Source: Phytophthora colocasiae (taxonomy: Eukaryota; Oomycota; Peronosporomycetes; Peronosporales; Peronosporaceae). Taken from it: a stretch of DNA of 64,000 nucleotides. The notes under the pieces are model-generated. The model did no database searches, was not told where the DNA came from, and was given only the letters and a program-made list of their open reading frames with translations. Position 1 is the stretch's first letter. Each line of letters starts with the position of its first letter. The stretch spans positions 248,001 through 312,000 of the forward strand of contig JAGKQI010000045.1 of NCBI GenBank assembly GCA_018806915.1, given 5' to 3'. Both the position numbers and the translations under genes were made by a program. Of the stretch, positions 53,694 through 64,000 are shown one piece after another.

Positions 53694-55436
53694 CGACTTC
53701 CTCTCTCTAAGGGTCTTCCACGACCCGCCCGGCGCAGTAGAGCTGCTCGTACTCAACAACCGAGACCCATCTGCTCCGCGGTCGTCCGTCCTCGTCGTCC
53801 ACCGTTCACCGTCACCGGTCGTCCACCGTCCAATGTCGCCAACTGGGCAGAGCTCGTACTCCAGTGTGTAGTGGCCTGCTCGGTTCCGCCGTCTGCGTCG
53901 CCGTCGCTCCACCAGGAGTCCACGCGGGTCGTCCCTGCTCGTCGCTCCGCCCATTGCCGTTCTGTTTCTTTTCGTTCGTTCAACTGTCGTTGTTCGCCCA
54001 GTAGCTGCCGTCGCTGCTCGTACAGCCGCCGCTGGCGCCTCGCCATTCCCTCCGTCGTCTTCATCACGGAGTTCAGCGTCAATGTCGTCCGCTGCTTGAG
54101 AGAGTGGACTCGTAGGCTCGTAGTAACTCACTAGGAAAGAAACGTGTGCGATGATCGTCTCCTCCTTGCCCAGTCCGTCTTCTCGCTTCAACAGGAAGTT
54201 CTCGTACCCGGCCGGTTCCAAGATACGCAGGGGTCCCATCCACTGATGGACAAACTTGGTCGCTCTTGGCCCTCGCGGTGGGTTGTACAGCCAGACCTTG
54301 TCGCCAACATGAAACTCCCGCTTGTTCCTGACGTTCCTGTTATAGAACTTCGCCTGTCGCTCCTGCTCGCGAACGCGTGCGATCTCAGCGCACTCACTGC
54401 TCCGTTCCATGGCCCGAAGTAGCCGTTCATGGTACGCCGTCAACTCGCCCGCTTCCGTCACCTCGGTCCGTCGTAGGAGCTCGTTAGGGGATCGCAACTT
54501 GCGACCCATCATTAACTCGTTCGGGGAGAGCTTCACGGTCGAGTGCTGTGCGGAGTTGTACGCGTACGCTGCAAACTTCACCCACAGGTTCCAGTCCTTT
54601 TGCTGCTCGTCCTGCATAAAGACCGCGACACAGTCCTTCCAGGTCCTGTGGAAGCGTTCCACCAAGCCAACCATCTGCGGTCTGTACGGAACCGGGTTGA
54701 TCTGTTTCGCTTGCAGCATATTCACCAGCTCGTCGATCACGCTGCCCGTGAGCTCTGGGGCTCCATCCGTTAGCAATTCTCGGAAAACGCCGAACTTGAG
54801 CACCACTTCTTCCATGAGGAACTTCGCGATATCCTCCGCCGTGTGCTGCACCACACAACACGCTACTGCATACCGTGTCACGTATTCCAGAGCTGCAATC
54901 ACGTAGCGTTCACCACCGTTCGCCAGAGGGAAGGGTCCAGCCACGTCGAGTGCCCATCGGTCGCCGACATTTCCACCTCGTATACTGCGTAGGGGCGGGA
55001 TAACTTCTCGCGGTCGCGCCTTCCGGCTTCCACATTCAGGACAGCCTCGCACCGAGCGGTTCACCTCTCGTCGTAACTTCGGCCACCAGTAAAGCTGCGC
55101 GACGCGTCCGTAAGTGTGTGGGCCTCGTAGATGTCCAGACCATACCGAACCGTGCATTTCCTTGAATACCTGCGCCCATAGCGTCGGTGGTAGCAACACT
55201 CTCCAGCCGTTCTTGGTGTCGATCACCGCCAGCCCGAACTTCACGTCCACCTTCATGCCTCGGTACGAACCAACTTCCGTCGTCTTCTTGACAAACCTGC
55301 TCTCCTGCTGAGCCGAGATGATCTCCGTATCGTTCAACTGTAAGGTCTCCATCGCCGGTACGTCGTTCTCGTCCTCCAGGTCGTCCATATTTGCCGTCGT
55401 CGTCACCTCAGGGGCCAGTATCGTAGGCGTCGTCAC
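53421..55436 (-). CDS. Integrase of the Gypsy element
   Basis: 671 codons. Zinc-binding HHCC domain: H95, H102, C132, C135. The catalytic DDE triad is D164 (ALDVAGPF), D224 (LLTDGAPEL) and E260 (GLVERFHR), with 35 residues between the last two as expected. A GPY/F-like region follows (VGDKVWLYNPP, HQWMGPLRIL). The remaining ~200 residues are low-complexity and charged, and the last ~90 are encoded inside the LTR. The start ATG is arbitrary: the frame is probably part of a longer polyprotein joined through the 55408-56088 linker. Confidence 0.85.
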   Translation of the reverse strand: MTTPTILAPEVTTTANMDDLEDENDVPAMETLQLNDTEIISAQQESRFVKKTTEVGSYRGMKVDVKFGLAVIDTKNGWRVLLPPTLWAQVFKEMHGSVWSGHLRGPHTYGRVAQLYWWPKLRREVNRSVRGCPECGSRKARPREVIPPLRSIRGGNVGDRWALDVAGPFPLANGGERYVIAALEYVTRYAVACCVVQHTAEDIAKFLMEEVVLKFGVFRELLTDGAPELTGSVIDELVNMLQAKQINPVPYRPQMVGLVERFHRTWKDCVAVFMQDEQQKDWNLWVKFAAYAYNSAQHSTVKLSPNELMMGRKLRSPNELLRRTEVTEAGELTAYHERLLRAMERSSECAEIARVREQERQAKFYNRNVRNKREFHVGDKVWLYNPPRGPRATKFVHQWMGPLRILEPAGYENFLLKREDGLGKEETIIAHVSFLVSYYEPTSPLSQAADDIDAELRDEDDGGNGEAPAAAVRAATAATGRTTTVERTKRNRTAMGGATSRDDPRGLLVERRRRRRRNRAGHYTLEYELCPVGDIGRWTTGDGERWTTRTDDRGADGSRLLSTSSSTAPGGSWKTLRERKSCNGLQHSGTDVEQTVVEVVKIPPRGSTCSQRRSLRIGRMVLQDRHDELDLDWNDEQESHLRTGRQASTNPVPQPQDSGVSPYDDLETDER
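53694..53710 (-). other. Polypurine tract
   Basis: On the minus strand AGAGAGAGGAAGTCG directly precedes the 3' LTR. It is the expected purine-rich primer for plus-strand DNA synthesis. Confidence 0.65.
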
Positions 55437-56088
55437 AGGGGCTGTCTCCGGGGCTACTTCGTCGCCTAGTTCCAGTGGTCGCCGTCCCGGGTGGGCACGT
55501 CGTCGCCCGTTCCTCTCGCGTCGCCGTACTCGTTGCTAAAGCTCGTCCACCGGGCTCGCGGTTTTCCCTGGCGCCCTTTCCCGTTTGCGTCCCCGACCGT
55601 GCCTTAGGCGCCGAACTATTCGTCGTGCCTGTTGCCGTAGCCGTCGTTTTTGTCGTGCGCGGCGCCGCCGTATCGACCGTCGTTACTGTGGCCACCGAAT
55701 CGTCCATTTCTGCCCGTCGCTCATTACCTGGCCTGCCACCGCTCGCCGTCGTACTGCCGCCCGATCCTCCGGTCACTGTCGGCGTCGATACAGGGGCTGC
55801 CACCGTGGCCAGGGCTTCTTCACGCACGATTCCACTGCCGCCAGTCTCGCCTTGCACTGTCTGCTGCTCGCCCGCAGTTACCGCCGTCGCCACATTATCA
55901 CTTGCCATCGCATTCGTCGGCACCACCGATGTCTGGTCGTCCACGAAGCGTACGCGCTTCTGTTCTTGTTCGCGGATGCGCGCGCTCCTCCGCGTCGCTG
56001 GTACCAGAGCCGTCCGTTTTCGTCTTGCCCGTTTCTTCGACGTCCGGCCCGTTGCCATGGGCGTCTCGTTCGTCGTGTTGCTGCCCAT
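55408..56088 (-). CDS. Low-complexity linker frame between RNase H and integrase
   Basis: 226 codons in a different frame from both neighbours. It begins [15 protein letters not shown] with a basic run (KKRARRKR), followed by Thr/Ala/Gly-rich sequence of the same flavour as the end of the upstream frame. The neighbours share one frame, so two opposite frame changes (near 56090 and near 55420) are implied. Whether these are real indels, sequencing errors or recoding cannot be told here. Confidence 0.45.
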   Translation of the reverse strand: MGSNTTNETPMATGRTSKKRARRKRTALVPATRRSARIREQEQKRVRFVDDQTSVVPTNAMASDNVATAVTAGEQQTVQGETGGSGIVREEALATVAAPVSTPTVTGGSGGSTTASGGRPGNERRAEMDDSVATVTTVDTAAPRTTKTTATATGTTNSSAPKARSGTQTGKGARENREPGGRALATSTATREERATTCPPGTATTGTRRRSSPGDSPCDDAYDTGP

Positions 56089-59000
56089 GGGCTCGGTGCC
56101 TCCAGCGTTGCCACCGTCGCCACGTTCACATTTTTCGTCACTAACGCCGCTGTGTCTGCATCCTTCGCCACCGCCGTCGTCGTGTTCGTGCTCCCCGTCA
56201 CCGTGTCGTCCGCCACTGGTTCTTCGCGTAGCGCCGCCGTCACCACCAGCGTCTCTGTTGTTGCGTCCATTCCTGTTGTGTCCAGCATCGGGTTGAGCGC
56301 TGTACTCGCCGCCGTGGTTGCGTTAGTCGTTCCCGTCACCGTGCACGTCGCTGCCGTCTTCGTGGCTGCTCCAACCGTGTTTGCCTTACTCGCGTCGGCA
56401 CTCGCCGAGACGCGTGTCAGTGGGGCCTCCACCGCGTTGCTATTATCCGTTTCGCCAGTTGTTATCACCGCCGCGTCACCGTCCGTTGCCGTATCCATCA
56501 CATTCACGCCCGTAGCCACCGCGTTGAGCCTCGTAGGCGTAGGATTCATGTTCGCCGCCTCGCCGTTTGTCATAGTCGTCACCATCGCTTGGTCGTCCAT
56601 AGTCCGAGCCACCACCGTTTTCACGTTCACGCTTAGTTCCCGTGCGCCACCATCGCTCTCTCGGGGCACCAGCCGTCCGTCTTGGGGTCGCACCACCGCT
56701 CGCACCGCCGCCGGAGCGCGAGACAACGCGTCCGCCACCACATTCGTCGAGCCAGGCCGGTACTCAATGCTAAAGTCGTATTCCTGTAGAGTAAGAGACC
56801 AGCGGTGTAGCCGTCCTGCCAAATTTGGTCGCGTCATCAGCCACTTCAACGCGGCATGGTCAGTGACGATGCTGAATGTCCGGCCGTACAGGTACGGGCG
56901 GAAAAGCTTCACCGACCAGACCACCGCCAAACACTCGAGCTCAGTGATCGCATAATTCGCCTCCGCCGCACTATTCACCTTCGAAGCGTAAGCCACCGGC
57001 TGCCATCCACGTCCAAAGTCTTGCATGAGGCAGGCGCCCAACCCAGTTTTGCTGGCGTCCGTCACCAGTCGAAATGTCCGTCCAAAATCCGGATAGCATA
57101 GCAACGGACGCGTAGTGAGTAGCCGCTTGATCCTTTCGAACGCCTGCTCCTGGTCCTCAGTCCACTCCCAGGGGCAATCCTTCTTCAGTAGCCTCGTCAT
57201 CGGCTCCGCAATCGACCCAAAGGCTGCAATAAATTTCCGATAGTAGCCTGCAAGGTGTACAAACCTCTTCACCTCCGTAGCGTCCACCGGCCTTGGAAAG
57301 TCAGTCACCGCTTTCACGAGTCGCTCCGTCGGCTGCACGCCCTTGTTACTCAACGTGTGCCCTAAGTACTCCATCGACTCCGACACGAAGCTGCACTTCT
57401 TGAGTTTGAGGCTCAAGCCTGCACTTGCCAGTCGTTCCAGCACATTAGCCACCTCGACCACGTGTCGCTCGACGTTGCCCTTGGTAAACACGACAATATC
57501 ATCCAGGTACACGAGGCAAGTAGTCCATGTTAACCCCCGTAGTACTCCATTCATCAACCGTTGAAACGTAGCCGGCGCATTGGTAAGGCCGAAGGGCATT
57601 CGCGTGAATCTGTAGAGCCCGCGCTTGGTAAGGAACGCGGTCTTGTCACGATCGCCACGCGCTACCTTGATCTGCCAGTAACCTGCCTGTAGGTCCAGTG
57701 TAGTAAACAGCCGTGCACCGCCCAACGCCTCCAACGTTTCATCTATCCTCGGAAGTGGGTAAACGTCCTTCTTCGTTATCCTGTTCAACGCCCGATAATC
57801 AATGCAGAAACGGACAGAGCCGTCCTTCTTCTTGACCAGCACTACGGGAATCCCCATGCACCGTCGCTTTCCTCGATCACGCCTGCTTTCAGCATCGTAT
57901 CGACGTTCTCCCTCGATGGTGGCATCTTCTGTCTGCGCCTGCCGTCGTCGTTTCAGCAAAATAGGGCAGCGTTTCCAGTGTCGATACGGTGCTCCACATT
58001 CAGAGTCGTAGCCGGTGGGCAATCTTTCGGTGCCTCCGTCAGCTTCCTGTACGACCGCAATAAGCTTCAACACGAGTTTCCGTGCGTGTTGGTCCTTCAC
58101 TCCAATCTGCACATCGTCTTCGTTCTGCAGAGGTGTTTCCGTGTCACCAAGTTCGCCAAGCCACTGCTCCAGTCGCTTCGTCTTGAGTTCACCGTTCATT
58201 GCCAACACGTCCATGTCTGCCTTGAGGGGGATCCATGCACCAAGTTCCTTGCGGTTGGGCAGCTTTGTTCGCTCACCGTACGCATTTACAGCCGGCACCA
58301 GAGCTTTTCCATTGCGAACCTTCGTCACCGCCGGGGCTAACAACACTGCGCCCGTCTCGCACGTCGGGATGAAGACGCCTTCTTCACCTTCCGGGGCCGC
58401 TACCGCCACTTCCACCGGTTGCACCGCACGTCGCTCCAAGTTCGCGGCACCAACCAGCCGTACGCTCGCCGCCTTGCTCTCGTCGCCATCCTTGTCTGTG
58501 TGGAACGGGATGATCACCTCTCGGCCCCGCTCGTCGTAGCGTAGCTCGCCGCCCTCGAAGTCCAACACCGCACGGTGCTTTTCCAAAAAGTCCACTCCGA
58601 CCAGGAACTCACTGGTACAACCCTCGATAATGCACGCCGTCACCTCCACCGTCTGCCCGAAGACATTCTGCATGCGAAATGTCCACAGCCCGAGAACATC
58701 CAGTAGAAAGCCACCAATTCCTTCAACGCAGTCAACCGGAGCTGCTCGCTTCACTCTCTCACCTCTCATCATCCAGTCCGTGCCGGCGACCGAGTACCTG
58801 GCGCCGCTGTCGATCTTCACCGCCCTCTGTTCACCGTTAACCATCATTGTCGCCGTCGGCAGTCCGTCACTCGCCTCCGCGTTGTCTATCAGACCGTGGT
58901 TCCCGTCCGCTGCCACCATTACTTCCGTGGTACGCACCAGGTTGACGTGGGCCTTGTTTGCATCGTCTCGGGCCGCACTGCCACCACCACGCTGCCATCG

Positions 59001-59699
59001 CTCCTTCAGTTCCCGTCGGGCATCGGCTATTTGCTGCTGGCGACGCGCATGTTCCTCGACTGCCAATTCTGCGACCACCCGTTCCACGTCATCTTCTGCG
59101 ACGGACGCGGCCTTCTCTAGTGCACGCCGTACTCGCCGACGCTTCGCTTCCTTGTGTCTTCGCTTCGCCGCCTCCCGAACTAGGGCCTTGGTCGTTGTAG
59201 GTTCCGCCACGTTGCCAGGTAGTTCCACCGCCGAGTCCATGGCCGACTCGCCATTCGTATCCACCTCGTCATTCACTTTCCGGTCAACGATCGCCGTCGC
59301 GCCTTCCTCAGCTAGACGTTCGTCACTTAGCACATCGTCGCCTTCCTCAGCTGGACGTCCGTCGCCTGACACATCGTCGCCTTCCTCAGCTGGACGTCCG
59401 TCGCCTGACACATCGTCGCCTTCCTCAGCTATGCGCGCGCTCTTCTTCGTCTCCGCTCTGCGTCCCCGTCCGTAGCGTAATGCAGCCATTGCCGGCCTCA
59501 CCGTCGCCACGTATCTCGCTGCCCGCATCTTGTCACGCGCGCCAAGTTCATCATTCAAATGAGCATTCACAGCCGCCCGCGCTGTTCTCGTACTCCCGTC
59601 CGTTGTCGCCTTTTCAATCGCCACCACACTCTTGACCTTCGCGTCGTCGGCCGCTGGCACTTGCCTCACCTTCTCGCCCTGGCCGTCGTCCGCCGTCAC
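55878..59699 (-). CDS. Protease-reverse transcriptase-RNase H of the Gypsy element
   Basis: 1273 codons from a GTG-type frame start; true initiation is probably by frameshift from gag. A 13-residue repeat ([13 protein letters not shown], three copies, the last diverged) lies at 91-130. The aspartic protease motif is [10 protein letters not shown] (297-306). [37 protein letters not shown], and YLDD (731-734). RNase H follows with [11 protein letters not shown] and TDHAALKWL, ending near [16 protein letters not shown] sequence (here [12 protein letters not shown]). Residues about 550-616 read partly out of the conserved frame. The C-terminal ~230 residues are Thr/Ala-rich. Confidence 0.85.
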   Translation of the reverse strand: MTADDGQGEKVRQVPAADDAKVKSVVAIEKATTDGSTRTARAAVNAHLNDELGARDKMRAARYVATVRPAMAALRYGRGRRAETKKSARIAEEGDDVSGDGRPAEEGDDVSGDGRPAEEGDDVLSDERLAEEGATAIVDRKVNDEVDTNGESAMDSAVELPGNVAEPTTTKALVREAAKRRHKEAKRRRVRRALEKAASVAEDDVERVVAELAVEEHARRQQQIADARRELKERWQRGGGSAARDDANKAHVNLVRTTEVMVAADGNHGLIDNAEASDGLPTATMMVNGEQRAVKIDSGARYSVAGTDWMMRGERVKRAAPVDCVEGIGGFLLDVLGLWTFRMQNVFGQTVEVTACIIEGCTSEFLVGVDFLEKHRAVLDFEGGELRYDERGREVIIPFHTDKDGDESKAASVRLVGAANLERRAVQPVEVAVAAPEGEEGVFIPTCETGAVLLAPAVTKVRNGKALVPAVNAYGERTKLPNRKELGAWIPLKADMDVLAMNGELKTKRLEQWLGELGDTETPLQNEDDVQIGVKDQHARKLVLKLIAVVQEADGGTERLPTGYDSECGAPYRHWKRCPILLKRRRQAQTEDATIEGERRYDAESRRDRGKRRCMGIPVVLVKKKDGSVRFCIDYRALNRITKKDVYPLPRIDETLEALGGARLFTTLDLQAGYWQIKVARGDRDKTAFLTKRGLYRFTRMPFGLTNAPATFQRLMNGVLRGLTWTTCLVYLDDIVVFTKGNVERHVVEVANVLERLASAGLSLKLKKCSFVSESMEYLGHTLSNKGVQPTERLVKAVTDFPRPVDATEVKRFVHLAGYYRKFIAAFGSIAEPMTRLLKKDCPWEWTEDQEQAFERIKRLLTTRPLLCYPDFGRTFRLVTDASKTGLGACLMQDFGRGWQPVAYASKVNSAAEANYAITELECLAVVWSVKLFRPYLYGRTFSIVTDHAALKWLMTRPNLAGRLHRWSLTLQEYDFSIEYRPGSTNVVADALSRAPAAVRAVVRPQDGRLVPRESDGGARELSVNVKTVVARTMDDQAMVTTMTNGEAANMNPTPTRLNAVATGVNVMDTATDGDAAVITTGETDNSNAVEAPLTRVSASADASKANTVGAATKTAATCTVTGTTNATTAASTALNPMLDTTGMDATTETLVVTAALREEPVADDTVTGSTNTTTAVAKDADTAALVTKNVNVATVATLEAPSPWAATRRTRRPWQRAGRRRNGQDENGRLWYQRRGGARASANKNRSAYASWTTRHRWCRRMRWQVIMWRRR

Positions 59700-59772
59700 C
59701 GTCGGTCGCTGGGGTCTCTGCCGTTCACACGGACACCGTACTCCCCCTACGGCGCCCGTTCCTCGTTTTCCT

Positions 59773-61671
59773 TCACCGGGTTCTTCTGGGCGCGCATCGC
59801 CAAGTAGGCATCGTTCCGAGCCTTCGCCTCCGTGTCAGGACACTCTTTTGCAAATGGCCAGTCCGGCCACACGCATAACACGAAACCTGCCCAATGGGTC
59901 GAACCGCCGGTTGCGATTCTGACTGCTGCCGCGGCTGTTCCGCTCCTCGTGTCGTCCGGGTCACGGCCTTCATGCGCTTCGCTCTCCGACGCTTCGCAGG
60001 GCGTGTGGCAGGCGCGGTATCTACCGACTCGTCCTCGCTCGATTCGTCATCGTCGCTGTCCTCTGCCCTGATCATCTTGACCTTGGCGATGGCCTTCTTC
60101 TCCGCCTTCGGCGTCGTCGCAGCCTTCTTCGCAGGTTCATAAGCAGTTGGCTTCGCGGTGCGCTTACGGTTTTGTCGAACAGCCCAGTAGCGTCCATTCC
60201 ACACACGTCCTTCGGGTATATCCCAGATGCCCGTGAACTTATTCCACACGCCTTGTGGGTTCGAAAAGATCGCCCAATCTGGATCCATAGGCGTCGTCGA
60301 CGTCGTTGCAGTCACCGCATCCCGCACTCCAACACCTGGCACCACCATTGCGTGTCCTGAAGCCGCACCAACTGTCACCGGGTAAGCCATTTGCGCTGTG
60401 ATCCACTCCTGGCCAATGTTCTGCATCCCCTGCGCCACGTTGTCAAAGGGGTCGTCCACCTCGGTCGCTTTGTCTACGGCCTTATCCAGAGTCTTGGGCT
60501 TGCTCTCACGGACCAGCTGCCTCGTCGTCTTGGGCAGGTTGCGGATGAACTGCGCGAGCAGCACGCGTTCGCTCACTTTGTTCTCTCCACGAGCATCACG
60601 GAGTCCAGCAGCAAAATCCGCGAACGTCTCGCCGGGCATCAGGTACCGCTGGTTTACGCGTAGCTCGGCTTGGGACTTATCTGGCCGCTCACCATACCGT
60701 CGTTTCAATGCTGCCTTTAGGTACGACCACGTTCTCATCTCTGGTCGCATGCCCTGGTCAACCTGCACCCAGAAGCGTGCCGCATCATCCTGCAACTTGT
60801 TGCCGACAATGTAGTACAGTTCTCCATCAGTCCAGCCACCACGTCCCGATATGCGCGCACCTTCGAGAGCCAGATCCACCTTCTTAATCCATGTCGAGAC
60901 TGAGTTGTTTGGAGATGGCTGAAACGGCGTAAGTTCCAGATCCCTGATGTTCTTCCGGCGTCCGTGTCGTGGTGCTGGTGCCGTGTGCCGTTCTCGTCGT
61001 CCTCGTCCTGCACCAACGTCGTCAGAGCCGCTTGGTGGGTCGCCGTGATCGTCGTCGCCGTCGTCGCTGTCCGAGTCACTACTGGAGCTACTGTCACCAC
61101 CGTCACCGCCGTCGGGTCCCCGTACGTACGTCACGTGTCGGGTGTCCACCATAGTCGAGGCTGCTGTGGGCGTATGTGTTGCGCCGTTTGTCGCCGTCGT
61201 CTCGTGCGTCGCTGTCGCTTGGCTTATGGACGTTGCCACGGCTACCTCCAGGTTGTCGAGCCGCGCCGTCATCCTGTTCATCGTCTCCGACAGCTGTAGC
61301 AGGACGTTGGAGAGGGCAGTCATCTCGCCAGGTGCTGGTGTCGTCGTCGTGTCCGGTTGAATGCCCGCATCCTCGCTCGCCGGCGTCTCCTGAACAGCCG
61401 CCCGTTCACCAGATGTCACTTCGCCGGGGTTATTTGGAGTGCCAGGAGCCGGTGCCGCACTTGTCTCTTCGTCGTCACCTTTGGTCTCGTCATCGTCTGG
61501 GTTACTGCGTCGGGGAGGGTCCACGTCGTCGCCGTCGAACTCGTCCGTGGGAGAAGGTGTCAGGCTCGGCGCCGCCGCTGTTGGTGCTAACTCGCCCATG
61601 GGGATTGCTGTCGTCTTCTTCGTCTTCATCGTCGTTGATGCAGGTACGCCGATCACTCTCGTTCGTGCCAT
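59773..61671 (-). CDS. Gag of the Gypsy element
   Basis: 632 codons. The N-terminal third is acidic and low-complexity; the retrotransposon gag domain lies in the middle ([55 protein letters not shown]). A basic stretch ([12 protein letters not shown]) and the start of a CCHC knuckle (CYACGRTGH) follow. The knuckle is not completed in this frame: the expected FAKECP lies one frame away, pointing to a 1 nt change in the T run near 59863. As written, the protein ends in [13 protein letters not shown] and lacks the last cysteine. Confidence 0.85.
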   Translation of the reverse strand: MARTRVIGVPASTTMKTKKTTAIPMGELAPTAAAPSLTPSPTDEFDGDDVDPPRRSNPDDDETKGDDEETSAAPAPGTPNNPGEVTSGERAAVQETPASEDAGIQPDTTTTPAPGEMTALSNVLLQLSETMNRMTARLDNLEVAVATSISQATATHETTATNGATHTPTAASTMVDTRHVTYVRGPDGGDGGDSSSSSDSDSDDGDDDHGDPPSGSDDVGAGRGRRERHTAPAPRHGRRKNIRDLELTPFQPSPNNSVSTWIKKVDLALEGARISGRGGWTDGELYYIVGNKLQDDAARFWVQVDQGMRPEMRTWSYLKAALKRRYGERPDKSQAELRVNQRYLMPGETFADFAAGLRDARGENKVSERVLLAQFIRNLPKTTRQLVRESKPKTLDKAVDKATEVDDPFDNVAQGMQNIGQEWITAQMAYPVTVGAASGHAMVVPGVGVRDAVTATTSTTPMDPDWAIFSNPQGVWNKFTGIWDIPEGRVWNGRYWAVRQNRKRTAKPTAYEPAKKAATTPKAEKKAIAKVKMIRAEDSDDDESSEDESVDTAPATRPAKRRRAKRMKAVTRTTRGAEQPRQQSESQPAVRPIGQVSCYACGRTGHLQKSVLTRRRRLGTMPTWRCAPRRTR

Positions 61672-61695
61672 GTTGTTCTCGTTAACTTGTGAATT

Positions 61696-61713
61696 GCCCC
61701 TGTATGACCACCA
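61696..61713 (-). other. Primer binding site
   Basis: On the minus strand TGGTGGTCATAC starts immediately after the 5' LTR. TGG at this place pairs with the CCA end of a tRNA, as is standard. The tRNA identity is not determined. Confidence 0.6.
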
Positions 61714-62441
61714 TGTAACGTGTCTAGTCTAGCTCTGCACGCCGAGCTTTGGTCGCCCAGTGCTGATGGGTCCAAGCGTCCGTTGGCCGTCGGTAGAGGA
61801 ACTTCCACTACCCCGCCGGTGTGTATCGTACTGACACACGACCTATTTGTATTTGTCTTTCCGTCTGTTTTAGGTAGGCTACGACTAGCTCTAAGCCTCG
61901 TCAATAGACTCACTACGTTCGTTCGTATCCGTTGTCGTCGTACAAGTACGAGTTGCTGTCGCCGACCACTTGGACTTGCACCTCGTGTACCGTCCTACTC
62001 GTCGCAGCCGTCGATAGCGTGGAGACCGTTGTCTTCACTCGCACCTGTCCGTCGTTCGTCCGTCCAAGTACCAGCACTCGTCCACCGTTGTGTCCAAGTA
62101 CCAGTCGTCCACCGTTCGTTCGTCCAAATGCCCGCACTCGTCCACCGTTGTGTCCTAGCGCTAGCCGTTCACCGTTCGTCCGTCTCGAGGTCGTCGTATG
62201 GGCTCACTCCTGAGTCCTGGGGTTGCGGAACTGGGTTCGTGCTCGCTTGCCGTCCAGTTCGTAAGTGAGACTCCTGCTCGTCATTCCAGTCCAGGTCCAG
62301 CTCGTCGTGGCGGTCCTGTAGCACCATGCGTCCAATCCTCAGCGATCGTCGCTGGCTACACGTGCTACCGCGTGGCGGTATCTTCACCACTTCAACCACC
62401 GTCTGCTCGACGTCCGTGCCGGAATGTTGGAGCCCATTACA
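61714..62441 (-). repeat. Right LTR (5' LTR of the minus-strand element)
   Basis: 728 bp, apparently identical to 52966-53693. It would carry the element promoter, reading leftward. Confidence 0.9.
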
Positions 62442-62674
62442 CATGGATAAAGTAAAGCGTAGTGTACATATTTTCTAGCAACAGAAGACTTTAAGAACAT
62501 GTATGATACTTCAAAGTTCAAAGTGTATTTAGTGGTTTGCTACGTCGAGAGCAACTCCGCCGCGAGTTCCTTTTCTTTTTTTCTTTTGCTTTCTTTTCTT
62601 TTTTTTGGGTGAAAACATGAGCGCGAAATTCTTTTGGATGTTTTCGTCGCTGCAGTAGCCTTCCTCATCGAGAA

Positions 62675-63706
62675 CTAAACGCGCCTGTTCCTTGGTGAGG
62701 GTCTTGTGGATTCGTTCAGAATAATCGGGATATCCTTCGACCACATAGCTGTCAAATTCACTTGGGTTGCTTTTTTTGACGCGTTCGATGAGTTCCTTTG
62801 TCGTAAAGAGTCTTTACTAAAGACCTTTCCGGTCTTACCGTCTTTGCGCCCAACTCTATCAAAGAGGAGGTTTCGGTACCACTCCATCGCCTTCCGGTAA
62901 ACGAGATCGCGAGTCAGAGGCATCATGTCCTTAATGCTTCGGCCTTGTGTGTCGATCTTCTTCTGCAACTCCTCGATCTTCGAAGACAGTTTCCTGTCCG
63001 TCTTTGCTGCCTCTTCGGCGCTTTCAGATAGCTTCACATTCAGCCGGTCAATCTCGTCATTCTGGGCAGCAATTTTGACGCCTTGCTGGGTAAGTTTGAC
63101 GCCCTGCTGGGTAAGTTTGACGTTCTGGGCGGTAATTTGGTCAGTCAGCCCCTTGATCTCAAGCGAGTGATCTCGTCGCATACTCGCAAGCTCAAGTGAG
63201 TGATCGCGTTGCAAATTCGTCAGGGCCGTGATTTGAGCCATCATCTCTGCCATGGTAGGCTCCTTCGCCACCTCTGAGGAGGAAGACATGTTGCTGGTCA
63301 TCGGTACAGAAGGGTCTGGCGGAATCGGCTCTGTCGTCGATAGTCCCTCGACGGGTTGCAATGCTGTGATCGATACTTCCTCAATCACTTCAACAGGCGT
63401 GGTTGGTAACGCGTCAATCGGTTGCAATCGCTTGAGGATGGCAAACAGCGGTTGTGTGGGGCCAGCAAGCTGCTCCCACTTCTCCAATCGAGTGGAATCG
63501 GTCACTCGCGAGTCGAGGACCACGCTGGACCAATCGAGATTAGCTCCTGGAGTGCCGGTTTCGACTGAAAATTGATGTTCAAGCGTTTGTCGAAAGTTCC
63601 TTGACTCGAGTAGAGTCTTGATGTAAGGGTTGCCTTCGATGGGCACGAGTGTCGTGTGAAAGATGATAGCGACACGACAGAGTTTTCTTCGATTGGAGCG
63701 TGGCAT
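62675..63706 (-). CDS. Unit 11: coiled-coil protein, 343 aa, altered C-terminus
   Basis: Separated from the rest of its unit by the Gypsy element but with its own upstream region intact (initiator at 63745-63763), so expression need not be affected. The coil has two RDHSLE and two VKLTQQG blocks. The AGTCTTTACTAAAGAC insertion (62809-62824) shifts the frame after GKVF, giving SKDSLRQRNSSNASKK and an end at SPRNRRV; the usual C-terminal domain and basic tail lie in another frame (62744-62529). Units 4 and 5 and the copy at 10.2 kb have the same insertion. Confidence 0.55.
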   Translation of the reverse strand: MPRSNRRKLCRVAIIFHTTLVPIEGNPYIKTLLESRNFRQTLEHQFSVETGTPGANLDWSSVVLDSRVTDSTRLEKWEQLAGPTQPLFAILKRLQPIDALPTTPVEVIEEVSITALQPVEGLSTTEPIPPDPSVPMTSNMSSSSEVAKEPTMAEMMAQITALTNLQRDHSLELASMRRDHSLEIKGLTDQITAQNVKLTQQGVKLTQQGVKIAAQNDEIDRLNVKLSESAEEAAKTDRKLSSKIEELQKKIDTQGRSIKDMMPLTRDLVYRKAMEWYRNLLFDRVGRKDGKTGKVFSKDSLRQRNSSNASKKATQVNLTAMWSKDIPIILNESTRPSPRNRRV

Positions 63707-63744
63707 GCCTTCAGAATTTCTTGGGGAGTACTTTGTCAGGACGA

Positions 63745-63763
63745 GGAAAGTTGCGAAATGATC
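63745..63763 (-). promoter_or_regulatory. Initiator element of the unit 11 coiled-coil gene
   Basis: GATCATTTCGCAACTTTCC on the minus strand, 39-57 nt before the ATG, the same as in unit 1. Confidence 0.6.
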
Positions 63764-64000
63764 ATCTGCGATGGTTGTTTTCCGGTGTAGCCTCTAAGCA
63801 TCAATGCGCCTCCTTTGCGTAGCCGATTGATGGCTCGGAGGAGAGACTTGTGACTTGTGAGTAGTCTCTGCATGGAAATTGTGTGTTGGTAAATGTTGAT
63901 ACATCTACATGTATATGAAATACCAAGACATTGGGTGAGTAATTCGAAACAATTGACAGCTTATGATGCGTTTATCCTTCGTAAGTAGCGAGAGAAGACC

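Larger units (their letters stand above)
52966..62441 (-). mobile_element. Ty3/Gypsy LTR retrotransposon, 9,476 bp, inserted in unit 11
   Basis: Direct 728 bp LTRs (TGTAA...TTACA) flank gag, a protease-RT-RNase H frame and an integrase frame on the minus strand. RT before integrase places it in the Ty3/Gypsy group. I found no difference between the two LTRs, which means the insertion is very recent. Despite that, gag and pol contain apparent frame changes (see findings), so the copy may depend on proteins from an intact relative, or the sequence may contain errors. Confidence 0.93.

Noticed and set aside
55585..56955. A 456 codon plus-strand open frame
   Set aside because: It is antisense to the Gypsy pol gene in GC-rich, Thr/Ala-coding sequence, which leaves few stops on the other strand. 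No family similarity.

Overview
The window looks like a repeat-rich, accessory part of an oomycete nuclear genome, most likely Phytophthora or a close relative. The reasons are a Crinkler (CRN) effector-family gene, oomycete-type initiator elements close to start codons, a DIRS-type tyrosine-recombinase retroelement, a Ty3/Gypsy element, a MULE relic, very short introns and family 1 glycosidases. I see no bacterial-style operons, tRNA, rRNA or CRISPR.

Layout. 1-4711: right-hand part of a DIRS-like retroelement on the minus strand (gag-like, RT-RNase H, start of a tyrosine recombinase). 4712-7390: an old, broken segment holding a DMAP1-like N-terminal fragment and its upstream spacer, split by a 2.1 kb terminal-inverted-repeat element and joined to a truncated CRN 5' end. 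7437-9380: an intact CRN gene. 9435-10670: a degenerate coiled-coil gene. 10852-14139: two intact GH1 beta-glucosidase genes in tandem. 14539-16000: a two-exon F-box-like gene. 16071-16640: a diverged coiled-coil paralogue. 17105-19344: a decayed MULE transposase. 19711-22140: a decayed gene with ion-channel and cyclic-nucleotide-binding features.

22640-64000 is the outstanding feature: a head-to-tail array of at least 11 units of about 2.6-3.1 kb. Each unit carries, on the plus strand, the N-terminus of a DMAP1/SWC4-like protein fused out of frame to the second half of GH1, always dead as an enzyme. Converging on it from the minus strand is a gene for a 380-410 residue coiled-coil protein with a basic tail. 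The coiled-coil gene is intact in five units, lightly damaged in others, and preceded in the copies examined by a good initiator element. The array runs off the right edge. Its eleventh unit is split by a 9,476 bp Ty3/Gypsy element (52966-62441) with apparently identical 728 bp LTRs and a CATG target-site duplication, so a very recent insertion.

How the parts relate. The intact GH1 gene at 10.9-12.3 kb and the degenerate coiled-coil copy beside it have the same convergent arrangement as each array unit, in the opposite orientation, so this is probably related to the progenitor of the array. Shared lesions (a 4 bp duplication in every GH1 remnant) show that GH1 died before amplification. The coiled-coil protein varies mainly by whole 11-residue and 7-residue blocks, which keeps a coiled-coil register. 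That makes the array a candidate for a rapidly diversifying gene family, or alternatively a source of double-stranded RNA from convergent transcription. The protein has no function I can recognise.
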